In this document: positions 26,100-35,832 of the stretch, in pieces
Layout: each line of letters opens with the position of its first letter
Numbering within the stretch: position 1 is the stretch's first letter
Source: Coprococcus sp.
Lineage (GTDB): Bacteria; Bacillota_A; Clostridia; Lachnospirales; Lachnospiraceae
Assembly: GCA_017624085.1 (NCBI GenBank)
Contig: JAGANU010000006.1
Location: 1 to 64,000 of the forward strand
Direction of reading: 5' to 3'
Length of the DNA: 64,000 bases
The notes under the pieces: model-generated
What the model was told of the DNA's origin: nothing
Seen by the model: the letters and a program-made list of their open reading frames with translations, nothing else
The model's database searches: none
Position numbers and translations under genes: made by a program

Positions 26100-27359
26100 T
26101 TGTACGACATTATTGTAGTAGGAGGCGGTGCTGCCGGAATGACAGCCGCCATACAGGCTAAACAGACAAATAATGACATAAATATACTTATAATTGATAA
26201 AAACAAAAAACTGGGCAAAAAGCTATATGCAACAGGCAACGGTAAATGCAATCTGGCAAATGAGAGACTTGATTTATCCAGCTATTACAGCGCAAATGAA
26301 TTCTTTCCCTATGAAATAGTGACTACAGATGGTTATCTACAGGTAGAGAAGTATATGAATAACCTGGGTATATCATCATATAGTGATGAGGGGTATATTT
26401 ATCCGGCATCTCTTCAGGCATCCTCAGTTGTCTGGGCAATGACTGACAGAATAAGGCTGCTTGGAATTGAACGGAAGCTTTTAGAAGAGGTTACTCTCAT
26501 AGAGGATATTTCAAATCTAAGCGAGTGCAATAATACAGCATACAGAGTGCATACAGACAAAGGAAGGTACGAAGCTACATGTGTAATTGTAGCACCCGGA
26601 GGAGCAGCTGCACCAAAGCTTGGGGGCTCAACCATTTCCTATAATATGCTTAATAAGCTGAATATAAACATTATTAAGCCAAGACCTGCTCTTGTTAAGC
26701 TTTTGTGCAGTGATAATATAAATGCACTAAACGGCGTAAGGGCAAAGGCAAATGTTTCCCTGCTCTGTGACAACAATTTATATGATAGAGAGACCGGAGA
26801 GGTGCAGTTTGGAGAAGGCTACATATCCGGAATAGCAGTTTTTAATCTAAGCATTATGTGCGGTGTATTGCTCAGTGAAAACAAGAAGCCATTAATCGAA
26901 ATAGAGCTTATACCAACCATGTCCTATGAATGCTGTTTCGACTATTTAAAGGAATTTGTAATCAATAATAGCGATAGAAGTGCAGAGGCTATGCTAAATG
27001 GTCTAATAAACGAAAAAATAGCATCATACATTACCGAAAAGCTATGTATACAAAAACAAAGGGCAGGGGACTTAAATGAAGCTCTGCTTTCTGATATTGC
27101 TTACTTGGTAAAGCATCTTACCTTTACCATAACAAAAACCGGAACCTATGATGACAGCCAGGCAACAGGCGGAGGTGTTGACACAAGGCAGCTGCGCTCG
27201 GATTCCCTTGAGACGTATGGTCATAAAGGTCTGTTTATTGCAGGAGAATATGCAGATGTTACAGGCAAATGTGGAGGCTACAATATAATGTGGGCCATTT
27301 TAAGCGGTCAAAAGGCAGGCGAGGCGGCCGGACGGAGAATCAATCATGATAAGAATTAA
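26100..27359 (+). CDS. HI0933-family flavoprotein (NAD(P)/FAD oxidoreductase)
   Basis: 419 residues from a TTG at 26100 with AGGAGG 8 bases upstream. The FAD-binding GGGAAGMTAA (about 7-16) is followed by KLGKKLYATGNGKCNLAN, the family hallmark, and the C-terminal ATGGGVDTRQL and GEYADVTGKCGGYNIMWA motifs. This group includes BaiN-type reductases, but most members have no assigned substrate. It overlaps the next flavoprotein gene by 14 bases. Confidence 0.88.
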   Translation: MYDIIVVGGGAAGMTAAIQAKQTNNDINILIIDKNKKLGKKLYATGNGKCNLANERLDLSSYYSANEFFPYEIVTTDGYLQVEKYMNNLGISSYSDEGYIYPASLQASSVVWAMTDRIRLLGIERKLLEEVTLIEDISNLSECNNTAYRVHTDKGRYEATCVIVAPGGAAAPKLGGSTISYNMLNKLNINIIKPRPALVKLLCSDNINALNGVRAKANVSLLCDNNLYDRETGEVQFGEGYISGIAVFNLSIMCGVLLSENKKPLIEIELIPTMSYECCFDYLKEFVINNSDRSAEAMLNGLINEKIASYITEKLCIQKQRAGDLNEALLSDIAYLVKHLTFTITKTGTYDDSQATGGGVDTRQLRSDSLETYGHKGLFIAGEYADVTGKCGGYNIMWAILSGQKAGEAAGRRINHDKN

Positions 27360-28959
27360 CAATATAAAATTAAATCTTAAATACACAAGCAGTGATATAG
27401 AGAAGATTATCAAAAAAACGCTTAGAATCAGTCATGTACCAAAATACAGCTTTGCCAGGCTATCCTTAGATGACAGAAGGCCTAATCAGGTAAAATACAT
27501 TGCCTCTATTGATGTGGATATTGAGCTTTCAGAAAAAAAGCTAAAATCACTTAACAATAACAATATTATGTCAACAAGCAGTGTTGTTTATCATTTTCCT
27601 GACTCCGGAAATACAGTTATGAAACACAGGCCCATTGTTATCGGAACAGGTCCATGCGGTTTATTTGCAGCACTTTATCTGGCAAAAGCCGGTTTTAAAC
27701 CAATTGTATTTGAACGTGGTCTTGATGTTGACAGCAGAACAAGGCTTGTAAATGAATACTGGAATGGACAGGAAAGCTTGCGTGCAAACTGTAATGTGCA
27801 GTTTGGTGAGGGTGGAGCAGGTACATTTTCTGATGGAAAGCTAAATACAGTAATAAAGGATCAGTCAGGAAGAAGAACCTGTGTACTTGACACATTTGTA
27901 AAGTATGGGGCAAATCCCAATATAATGTATATTAACAAGCCTCACATCGGCACAGATGTACTTTCCGCAATAGTAAAGGCAATGCGCCAGGACATAATTG
28001 CCATGGGCGGAGAGGTTCACTTTCATTCACTGTTTTGCAATTTTTATTCAGATAAACAAAGCGGGATTACCCATGTTGTAATAAAAGATTTATGCTCAGG
28101 TGAGGAGAAAACCTACAATACACAGGCCTTGGTGCTTGCTATCGGTCATAGTGCCAGAGATACATTCAAGATGCTTTATGAGCAGGGCGTTATAATGGAG
28201 CAAAAGCCTTTTGCCATGGGACTCAGAATTGAGCATAAGCGAGTTGATATTGACAGGATGAAATATGGTGATAATCCGGAGTATAGCCAGCTTCTTCCTG
28301 CGGCTGACTATAAACTAACCTACCAGGCATCCAATCACAGGGCTGTATATTCCTTTTGTATGTGTCCGGGAGGATATGTTGTTAATGCCTCCTCTGAGGA
28401 AGGTCAGATATGCGTTAACGGGATGAGCTACAGTGGTCGGAATGGTGTAAATTCAAACAGTGCCATTGTAGTAAATGTTAATCCTTCTGATTTTGAATCA
28501 AGCCATCCCCTTGCCGGAGTAGAATTTCAAAGGAAGTGGGAGAAAGCCGCTTATGAGGCGGGAGAGGGGCATATTCCTGTACAACTGCTTGGAGACTATA
28601 GGAATGATATTCCATCAACCGGCTTCAAAAGCATCAAGCCTTCCATAAAGGGTAGCTACAAGCTTACCAGCCTTAAATGCTGTTTGCCAGAGTATGTAAA
28701 GGATGCTATAATAGAAGGAGTTATGTCCTTTGATAAAAGGATGCCGGGCTACTACACAGATGATGCTGTTCTATCAGGTATTGAGGCAAGAACCTCATCG
28801 CCTGTAAGGATAATAAGAAACGACGAATATGTCTGTGAAGGCACAAATATATATCCCTGTGGGGAGGGTGCCGGATACGCAGGTGGCATAACATCTGCCG
28901 CTGTAGACGGACTTAAGATAGCAGAGGCAATTGTATCAAAATATACACCGCCTCAATAG
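27346..28959 (+). CDS. FAD-dependent dehydrogenase (COG2509 type)
   Basis: 537 residues. An N-terminal ferredoxin-like region of about 95 residues precedes the FAD motif GTGPCGLFAALYLAKAG (about 101-117). NVQFGEGGAGTFSDGKL, the segment MGLRIEH and the C-terminal PCGEGAGYAGGITSAAVDG are typical of COG2509 proteins. The physiological substrate is unknown. It starts inside the end of the preceding flavoprotein gene, which suggests coupled translation and possibly joint function. Confidence 0.88.
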   Translation: MIRINNIKLNLKYTSSDIEKIIKKTLRISHVPKYSFARLSLDDRRPNQVKYIASIDVDIELSEKKLKSLNNNNIMSTSSVVYHFPDSGNTVMKHRPIVIGTGPCGLFAALYLAKAGFKPIVFERGLDVDSRTRLVNEYWNGQESLRANCNVQFGEGGAGTFSDGKLNTVIKDQSGRRTCVLDTFVKYGANPNIMYINKPHIGTDVLSAIVKAMRQDIIAMGGEVHFHSLFCNFYSDKQSGITHVVIKDLCSGEEKTYNTQALVLAIGHSARDTFKMLYEQGVIMEQKPFAMGLRIEHKRVDIDRMKYGDNPEYSQLLPAADYKLTYQASNHRAVYSFCMCPGGYVVNASSEEGQICVNGMSYSGRNGVNSNSAIVVNVNPSDFESSHPLAGVEFQRKWEKAAYEAGEGHIPVQLLGDYRNDIPSTGFKSIKPSIKGSYKLTSLKCCLPEYVKDAIIEGVMSFDKRMPGYYTDDAVLSGIEARTSSPVRIIRNDEYVCEGTNIYPCGEGAGYAGGITSAAVDGLKIAEAIVSKYTPPQ

Positions 28960-28969
28960 GAGAGTAAAA

Positions 28970-29830
28970 ATGAATAGGGAATACTTAAAGGGAAAAAAGA
29001 AAATAGTAATCAAAATAGGATCTTCTTCGTTAATTCATAAAGAAACCGGCGGGCTTGATTATACAAAGCTTGAAAAGCTGGTTCGAATCATATGTGATCT
29101 TAAAAATCAGGATAAGGATGTTGTCCTTGTTTCTTCAGGTGCAATAGGAGTGGGCGTTCAGTCACTGGGCTTATTAAGAAGGCCTAAAACAACATCGCTT
29201 AAGCAGGCGTGTGCTGCAGTAGGCCAGGGTCAGCTTATGATGATATATCAGAAGCTATTTCAGGAATATCACAGAACAGCCGCACAGGTGTTACTTACAT
29301 TTGATGTAATATCATCAGATGAAAGAAGAAAAAATGCAATCAATACCTTTAACGAGCTTTTACAGCTTGGGGTTGTTCCTATTGTAAACGAAAACGACAC
29401 TGTAGCCATTGACGAGCTTGATGACAGTGTTGCATTTGGCGACAATGACACACTATCAGCAATCGTTGCATCCATGATACATGCTGACCTACTCATACTT
29501 CTTACAGATATAGATGGCCTTTATACGGATGACCCACATAAAAACCCGGATGCAAAGCTTATTTCCAAAGTAACAACAATAGATGAAAGCATAATGAAGA
29601 TGGGAAAAGGCGCAGGCTCTTCTTATGGTACCGGAGGCATGACTACCAAAATTGCAGCTGCCCGAATTGCTACAAATTCTAACTCTGATATGGTAATAGT
29701 ATCAGGAGACAGTATGGATAATATAGTAAGGGTAATGAACGGAGAAGACATAGGAACTCTGTTTACATCATACAAAGATCAACAGTTTGATGTTGTAGAT
29801 TTTATTCTCAGCAAGGAATACCTGGTTTAA
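28970..29830 (+). CDS. proB: Glutamate 5-kinase (short form, no PUA domain)
   Basis: 286 residues from the ATG at 28970 behind TAGGAGAG; an upstream in-frame start within the previous gene lacks a site. It phosphorylates glutamate in proline synthesis. VIKIGSSSLI, VSSGAIGVG, NENDTVAIDEL, FGDNDTLSA and GTGGMTTKI are the amino-acid-kinase motifs. It lacks the about 100-residue C-terminal PUA domain of the E. coli enzyme. The usual partner proA is not next to it; a DUF896 gene follows after 14 bases. Confidence 0.93.
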   Translation: MNREYLKGKKKIVIKIGSSSLIHKETGGLDYTKLEKLVRIICDLKNQDKDVVLVSSGAIGVGVQSLGLLRRPKTTSLKQACAAVGQGQLMMIYQKLFQEYHRTAAQVLLTFDVISSDERRKNAINTFNELLQLGVVPIVNENDTVAIDELDDSVAFGDNDTLSAIVASMIHADLLILLTDIDGLYTDDPHKNPDAKLISKVTTIDESIMKMGKGAGSSYGTGGMTTKIAAARIATNSNSDMVIVSGDSMDNIVRVMNGEDIGTLFTSYKDQQFDVVDFILSKEYLV

Positions 29831-29844
29831 GGAGATAACAATAT

Positions 29845-30078
29845 ATGAATGAAACAATAATTGACGAGGCAAAGATTGCCCGAATAAACGAGCTCTACCA
29901 TAAATCAAAAAAAGAAGGCCTTACCGAGGAAGAAAAAAAGGAGCAGAAGGAGCTTCGTCAGGAATACATCTTTGCTGTCAGAAACAGCCTGAGAAGCACA
30001 TTAAACAACATTGATATTCTTGAAAAGGATGGAACAATAACAAAGCTTGAGGACTTAGATCCTACCAGAAAGGCATAG
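29845..30078 (+). CDS. DUF896 (YnzC-like) protein
   Basis: 77 residues. IARINELYHKSKKEGLTEEE followed by QKELRQEYIFAVRNSLRSTL is the full DUF896 signature, a short helical hairpin. In Bacillus the family includes YnzC, encoded next to the SOS gene yneA, but its molecular function is not established. It lies 14 bases after proB and 3 bases before the cyclo-ligase gene. Confidence 0.92.
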   Translation: MNETIIDEAKIARINELYHKSKKEGLTEEEKKEQKELRQEYIFAVRNSLRSTLNNIDILEKDGTITKLEDLDPTRKA

Positions 30079-30081
30079 AAT

Positions 30082-30633
30082 ATGTGCAAAAATAAAGTAT
30101 CTGTTCGTAAAGAAATAAAGGCCCTTAGAGATAGCCTTGATATGGAGCAGGTTATAAACTGGTCTGATAATATATGCAAAAAACTGTTGGAGCATAACTC
30201 ATATAAAAAAGCATCAAATATATGTATTTACGTTTCCAAGGGAAACGAAGTAAAAACAAATCACATAATGAACCAGGCAATTGCGGATGGGAAAAATGTT
30301 TATGCTCCAAAGGTATTTAATAAAGAGATGCACTTTATAATGATAGAAGGTATTGAAGATTTGAAGCCTGGAAGCTTCGGTATATTAGAGCCACATTCTG
30401 ACATATTTAAAGACCCCCAGGATGGTCTTATTGTTATGCCGGGGGTGGCTTTTGACAAATGCAGAAACAGAATAGGCTTTGGAGGGGGATACTATGACAG
30501 ATATCTTTCCGACAAGCCAATGCTATATAAGATTGCACTGGCATATAATTGTCAGGTGGTAGATCATATTGTAGCAGAAGCTACTGATATAAAACCGGAT
30601 ATTATTATAACTGAAACAGGCGTTATCGTATAG
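30082..30633 (+). CDS. 5-formyltetrahydrofolate cyclo-ligase
   Basis: 183 residues. It converts 5-formyl-THF to 5,10-methenyl-THF with ATP. The basic ATP-binding N-terminus (KVSVRKEIKALRDSL) and the C-terminal GVAFDKCRNRIGFGGGYYDRYL motif are intact. Its product feeds the 10-formyl-THF pool used by the AICAR transformylase at 5508. It starts 3 bases after the DUF896 gene. Confidence 0.93.
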   Translation: MCKNKVSVRKEIKALRDSLDMEQVINWSDNICKKLLEHNSYKKASNICIYVSKGNEVKTNHIMNQAIADGKNVYAPKVFNKEMHFIMIEGIEDLKPGSFGILEPHSDIFKDPQDGLIVMPGVAFDKCRNRIGFGGGYYDRYLSDKPMLYKIALAYNCQVVDHIVAEATDIKPDIIITETGVIV

Positions 30634-30659
30634 TTTTATGAATTTTGGAGGTATGCAGC

Positions 30660-31697
30660 TTGAATAAAGAGGAAATTTCAGCAAAAATTGCAGAGCTTGA
30701 ACGCATGATTGCAGATAAAAACGCGTACAAAGATAACAATGCAAAGGGTACTGAGGATCATGCCTCAAACACAGAAGTTTTTTCAGATGCCTACGGACTG
30801 TGTCTGGGCGGCGGAGGCGGTAAGGGTGCCTATCAGCTGGGCGTATACAAGGCTTTGTGCGAATACGGGCTATGGGATAAAATATCACACATATCAGGCT
30901 CATCAATAGGTGCCATAAATGCAGTCCTTTTTGCAGGTGCATCTCCGGAAAGAAGTGTAGAAGCCTGGGGTAAAATTGATTTCGAGACAGTGTTTGAAAT
31001 AGATGAAAATCTTATGTTTGACGGAAAGCCGGGCTTTATGGCAAGGAATGAAATGCTCAGCCTTATGGAAGAGTACGTTGATTATGATGCTGTAAGAGAA
31101 GGCAATAAGGATATATGTGTAACGATATCAAACTATATTTCAGAGGAAAATAAAGCTCCTGAATATGTATGCCTGAATGGACTTTCCAATGAAGATATTG
31201 ATAAGCTTATTTTGGCATCCTCAGCACTTCCTGTCCTGTATGAGCCGGTAAGCTACAACAATAAGCTGTACTATGACGGAGGCATAACTGACAATATTCC
31301 CGTTAAGCCATTATATGACAATGGTTTAAGGCACATTATCGTATGCGGACTTAACCCCAATTCAAGGAAGAATCTGTCAGCATATAAGGACGCAGATTTT
31401 ATCGAAATATATCCTAGTGTATCTCTTGGAGACTTAGTTACCGGAACCTTAAATTTTTCAGCAAACGCTACAAAATTCAGAATGCTTCTCGGCTACAAGG
31501 ATGCTTTAAGAGCCCTCAAGGTATATTTTGAAAAGGACCCGGCATATATTTCACAGCTTAAGCACTATGAAGAAATAGACCTTGCGGATATAAAAACTGA
31601 GATGAAAATATATAATGCCCAAAACAGCTATGATGATAATGTTAAGAATATTGACAGATTATTAAGTGGACTTGGCATTTCAAATATAGAAAAATAG
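30660..31697 (+). CDS. Patatin-like phospholipase
   Basis: 345 residues from a TTG at 30660, 8 bases after TGGAGG; a TTG at 30645 is less well placed. Residues 1-20 are a charged helix, then the oxyanion loop CLGGGGGKGAYQLG (about 47-60), the nucleophile Ser81 in GSSIG, and the catalytic Asp in YYDGGITDNIPV (about 206). The Ser-Asp dyad is therefore complete. It resembles bacterial acyl hydrolases of the RssA/YchK group. The substrate and regulation are unknown. No signal peptide. Confidence 0.9.
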   Translation: MNKEEISAKIAELERMIADKNAYKDNNAKGTEDHASNTEVFSDAYGLCLGGGGGKGAYQLGVYKALCEYGLWDKISHISGSSIGAINAVLFAGASPERSVEAWGKIDFETVFEIDENLMFDGKPGFMARNEMLSLMEEYVDYDAVREGNKDICVTISNYISEENKAPEYVCLNGLSNEDIDKLILASSALPVLYEPVSYNNKLYYDGGITDNIPVKPLYDNGLRHIIVCGLNPNSRKNLSAYKDADFIEIYPSVSLGDLVTGTLNFSANATKFRMLLGYKDALRALKVYFEKDPAYISQLKHYEEIDLADIKTEMKIYNAQNSYDDNVKNIDRLLSGLGISNIEK

Positions 31698-31737
31698 ATT
31701 ACATAAGCTTAACTTAACGAAGAAGGAAACAAGATAC

Positions 31738-33192
31738 ATGAATACCACACCCATTTCAAATATTATTGATAACATAGACTTAAGTGTTCCGGCCCCAAAA
31801 AGCGAGCCTGAAAGGCAGTATTACTTTATCAAAAAGGGTAGGGAATATGTAGCAAAAAAGAGCATGGAGCTTGGAAGAAGACTCACATGCTCCATTCAGA
31901 CCTACGGATGTCAGATGAATGTAAGAGATTCTGAGAAGCTTTCCGGTATACTTGAACAGATGGGCTATGAGAAAACCGAATCAGAGCATGCGGATTTTAT
32001 TATATACAACACCTGCACAGTCAGGGAGAATGCCAACAGGAAGGTATATGGGCATCTTGGTCTTATGAAGCATCTCAAGGAAAAGAACCCGGACATGATG
32101 ATTGCCCTGTGTGGCTGCATGATGCAGGAGCAGCACGTTGTTGAAACTATAAGAAAAAGCTATAGCTTTGTAGATATGGTATTTGGTACCCACAATGTTT
32201 ATAAGCTTGCCGAAATATTTGTAAATCGTATGGAAGCAAATGGACTTGTGATTGATATTTGGGAGGACGCCTCGGAGGTTGTTGAGGATTTACCTGCCAA
32301 AAGGGATGTGCCATTTAAATCCGGTGTAAATATTATGTTCGGATGTAATAACTTCTGCACATACTGCATTGTGCCTTATGTAAGAGGGCGGGAACGCAGC
32401 AGAGAGCCGGAGGATATTATTGCTGAGTGTAAGCGTCTTGCAGATGATGGTGTTATTGAGATTATGCTTCTGGGACAGAACGTAAATTCATACGGAAAAA
32501 CGCTCAATAACCCTATTACATTTGCAAAGCTCCTTAAAGAAATATGCAAGATCGATAAGATTGAGAGAATCCGCTTCATGACCTCTCATCCAAAGGATCT
32601 TTCTGATGAGCTTATTGATGTAATAGCAGACAATCCAAAAATATGCAGGCATATTCATTTGCCCGTACAGTCAGGCTCATCAAGAATACTTTCGCTGATG
32701 AACAGAAGATACACAAAGGAAGCTTACCTTGAGCTTGTCGAAAAGATAAGAGAAAGGATTCCTGATATTTCAATCACAACAGACATAATTGTAGGCTTTC
32801 CCGGGGAAACAGAGGAGGATTTTCTCGAAACCATGGATATTGTTGAAAAGGTTCAATATGATGCAGCATTTACATTTATCTATTCAAGAAGAACGGGAAC
32901 ACCTGCTGCAGCCATGGAAAATACAGCTACAAAAGAGGAAATACAGGACAGATTTAACCGTTTGTTAAAAAGGGTTCAGGAAATTAGTGATAAAAAAACA
33001 AGCCTTCTAAAAGGTCAGACGCTCCCTGTGCTTGTGGAGGGAGCATCCAACAAGGATGGTCTTCTGACAGGTCGTCTATCAAACAATAACCTTGTTCATT
33101 TTAAAGGATGCAGTGAGCTTGTAGGCACCATAGCAGATGTTACCCTTGTCGATTGTAAAGGCTTTTACTATATCGGTCAGCTTGCAGAATAG
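31738..33192 (+). CDS. miaB: tRNA-2-methylthio-N6-dimethylallyladenosine synthase
   Basis: 484 residues. After an extension of about 50 residues come the N-terminal cluster cysteines (YGCQMN, YNTCTVREN, ALCGCMM), the radical-SAM CxxxCxxC in FGCNNFCTYCIVPYVRG (about 202-218) and a C-terminal TRAM domain. It adds the methylthio group to i6A37 of tRNA. The i6A precursor is made by MiaA, encoded at 37891, so both enzymes of this modification are in one cluster with mutS and mutL. Confidence 0.96.
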   Translation: MNTTPISNIIDNIDLSVPAPKSEPERQYYFIKKGREYVAKKSMELGRRLTCSIQTYGCQMNVRDSEKLSGILEQMGYEKTESEHADFIIYNTCTVRENANRKVYGHLGLMKHLKEKNPDMMIALCGCMMQEQHVVETIRKSYSFVDMVFGTHNVYKLAEIFVNRMEANGLVIDIWEDASEVVEDLPAKRDVPFKSGVNIMFGCNNFCTYCIVPYVRGRERSREPEDIIAECKRLADDGVIEIMLLGQNVNSYGKTLNNPITFAKLLKEICKIDKIERIRFMTSHPKDLSDELIDVIADNPKICRHIHLPVQSGSSRILSLMNRRYTKEAYLELVEKIRERIPDISITTDIIVGFPGETEEDFLETMDIVEKVQYDAAFTFIYSRRTGTPAAAMENTATKEEIQDRFNRLLKRVQEISDKKTSLLKGQTLPVLVEGASNKDGLLTGRLSNNNLVHFKGCSELVGTIADVTLVDCKGFYYIGQLAE

Positions 33193-33203
33193 GAGAAATA
33201 AAA

Positions 33204-35819
33204 GTGGCAGCATTAACACCAATGATGGCCCAGTATATGGAGACAAAAAAAGAATACATGGATTGTATTCTTTTTTACAGACTGGGTGATTTTTATGAAA
33301 TGTTCTTCGATGATGCACTTACTGCGTCAAGAGAACTTGAGATAACATTAACCGGAAGGGACTGTGGTCAGGAGGAAAGGGCTCCTATGTGCGGAGTTCC
33401 ATACCACGCCTGCGAGGTTTATCTGAATAAGCTTATTGAAAAAGGCTACAAGGTTGCAATATGCGAACAGGTTGAAGATCCAAAGCTTGCAAAGGGAATT
33501 GTAAAAAGAGAGGTAATAAGAGTTGTAACGCCTGGTACAAATATGTCCCAGGCAATTCTTGATAACACAAAAAATAACTATCTCATGTGTGTATACGGAG
33601 AGAAAGGAGAGTACGGAGTTTCTCTCTGTGATATAACAACAGGTGAATTTAGGTGTTGTCATGTATCATCCTTAAGTAAGCTTTACGATGAAATAAATAA
33701 GTGCTCCCCATCCGAAATAATAGGAAACCCGGATTTTCTTAATTCAAAGCTGGATTTCGCTTATTTAAAGGACAGGCAGAATATTCTTATATCCGAAGCT
33801 AAACCGTTTTACTTTAATTATGACACATGCACTGATTTTATAAAAAGACAGTTTAAGGTAGGAGATACTCTGGGTCTGGGGATTAACGAGTACACCGACA
33901 TGGTTCTCTCTGCCGGTGCATTACTTCAATATCTTCATGAAACCCAGAAGAACTCGTTACTTCACATAAATAAGCTTGATATTTACTCTATAGAGGATTT
34001 TATGATTATTGACGGCTCCTCCAGAAGAAACCTGGAGCTGACAGAAACCTTAAGAGATAAACAAAAAAGAGGCTCCCTTCTGTGGGTGCTTGATAAGACA
34101 AAGACAGCTATGGGCGCCCGTATGCTCAAGAATATGATAGAGCAGCCGCTCTTAAAGAAGGAGGCCATACTTAAAAGGCTTGATTGTATTGAAAGCCTGA
34201 ACAACAATATAATAATTCGAGATGAGCTTAGAGAGTATATGAATACAATATATGATCTTGAGCGTCTTATGACAAGAATATCCCTTAAAACAGCAAATCC
34301 AAGAGATCTTATTGCATTTAAAACGTCTATTAAGCTCCTTCCGCATATCATACAGCTGCTAAATGAATATGATGATGCTTTGCTCCGTGATATACAGGAG
34401 GGAATCGACCCACTTACAGACATATATGAGCTTATTGACAGAGCAATTGTTGAAGACCCGCCTATACTTATTAGAGAGGGTGGTATTTTTAAGGATGGCT
34501 ATTTAGAGGACATTGATACATTAAAAAATGCTAACACAGATGGCAAGAGCTGGCTGACTGAGCTTGAAGCAAAGGAAAAAGATCATACAGGAATAAAGAA
34601 TCTGAAAATAAAATTCAATAAGGTATTCGGATATTATTTCGAAGTTACAAACTCATATAAGGAGCTTGTCCCTGATTATTTTTTAAGAAAGCAGACTCTT
34701 GCAAATGCTGAGAGGTATACAACAAAGGAGCTTGACGAGCTTGCAGGAGTAATTCTCGGCTCCTCAGACAAGCTTGTAGCCCTTGAATATAACACCTATG
34801 TTGAACTGAGAGACAAGCTTGCAGAGCAGCTTCAAAGGGTTCAAAGTACAGCCCATTGCATAGCAATGCTTGACTGTATGTGTTCTCTTTCATATGTTGC
34901 GGTTGCAGGAGGATATGTAAGGCCCGACATCAATACGGATGGGGTTATTGACATAAAAGACGGAAGGCACCCGGTTGTTGAAAAAATGATTCACAACGAT
35001 ATGTTTATTGCCAATGACACATATTTAAACAATGTCGAAAGTCGTATATCAATAATAACCGGACCAAATATGGCCGGTAAGTCCACATATATGAGACAGA
35101 GTGCACTTATTGTTCTTATGGCTCAGGTAGGCAGCTTTGTTCCGGCCTCCTATGCAAACATAGGAATATGTGACCGTATATTTACAAGGGTTGGGGCCTC
35201 CGATGACCTTGCATCCGGCCAATCAACATTTATGGTAGAGATGAGTGAGGTTGCAAATATCCTCAGAAATGCCACAAAGGACAGTCTGCTCATATTAGAC
35301 GAAATAGGACGTGGAACAAGCACCTACGATGGTTTGTCAATAGCCTGGGCTGTAGTTGAATATATAAGTAACAGCGAGCTCCTCGGTGCGAAGACACTGT
35401 TTGCCACCCATTATCACGAGCTTACAGAGCTTGAAGGAAAGCTGTCCTCTGTCAACAATTACTGTATATCAGTAAAAGAGGACGGGGATGGCATCGTCTT
35501 TCTTCGAAAGATTATTAAGGGCGGAGCAGACAGAAGCTATGGTATTCAGGTTGCAAGGCTTGCAGGAGTTCCTGATGCCGTAATTAACAGAGCAAATGAA
35601 ATAAGTAATCAGCTTATAAACGAGGATATAACCAAAAAGCTAAAAGATATAAAGATAACAAATGAGTTTAAGACACAGGCTAAATCCACACAGATGTCCA
35701 TGTTTGGTTCATTTGCCGAGTCCCAGATTATAGAAGAATTAAAGCTTCTTGATCTTTCAAATATGACACCAATGAAAGCGTTGTTATTCTTGAATGAATT
35801 ACAGGAAAGACTGAAGTAA
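33204..35819 (+). CDS. mutS: DNA mismatch repair protein MutS
   Basis: 871 residues from a GTG at 33204 (TAGGAGAAA upstream). The mismatch-reading Phe-x-Glu is in GDFYEMFFDDA (about 28-38). The ATPase has GPNMAGKST (about 620) and DEIGRGTSTYDG (about 697) and TLFATHYHEL. Full-length MutS1. It starts 11 bases after miaB and is followed by mutL, the usual pairing. Confidence 0.97.
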   Translation: MAALTPMMAQYMETKKEYMDCILFYRLGDFYEMFFDDALTASRELEITLTGRDCGQEERAPMCGVPYHACEVYLNKLIEKGYKVAICEQVEDPKLAKGIVKREVIRVVTPGTNMSQAILDNTKNNYLMCVYGEKGEYGVSLCDITTGEFRCCHVSSLSKLYDEINKCSPSEIIGNPDFLNSKLDFAYLKDRQNILISEAKPFYFNYDTCTDFIKRQFKVGDTLGLGINEYTDMVLSAGALLQYLHETQKNSLLHINKLDIYSIEDFMIIDGSSRRNLELTETLRDKQKRGSLLWVLDKTKTAMGARMLKNMIEQPLLKKEAILKRLDCIESLNNNIIIRDELREYMNTIYDLERLMTRISLKTANPRDLIAFKTSIKLLPHIIQLLNEYDDALLRDIQEGIDPLTDIYELIDRAIVEDPPILIREGGIFKDGYLEDIDTLKNANTDGKSWLTELEAKEKDHTGIKNLKIKFNKVFGYYFEVTNSYKELVPDYFLRKQTLANAERYTTKELDELAGVILGSSDKLVALEYNTYVELRDKLAEQLQRVQSTAHCIAMLDCMCSLSYVAVAGGYVRPDINTDGVIDIKDGRHPVVEKMIHNDMFIANDTYLNNVESRISIITGPNMAGKSTYMRQSALIVLMAQVGSFVPASYANIGICDRIFTRVGASDDLASGQSTFMVEMSEVANILRNATKDSLLILDEIGRGTSTYDGLSIAWAVVEYISNSELLGAKTLFATHYHELTELEGKLSSVNNYCISVKEDGDGIVFLRKIIKGGADRSYGIQVARLAGVPDAVINRANEISNQLINEDITKKLKDIKITNEFKTQAKSTQMSMFGSFAESQIIEELKLLDLSNMTPMKALLFLNELQERLK

Positions 35820-35832
35820 CAGGAGCGTATTC

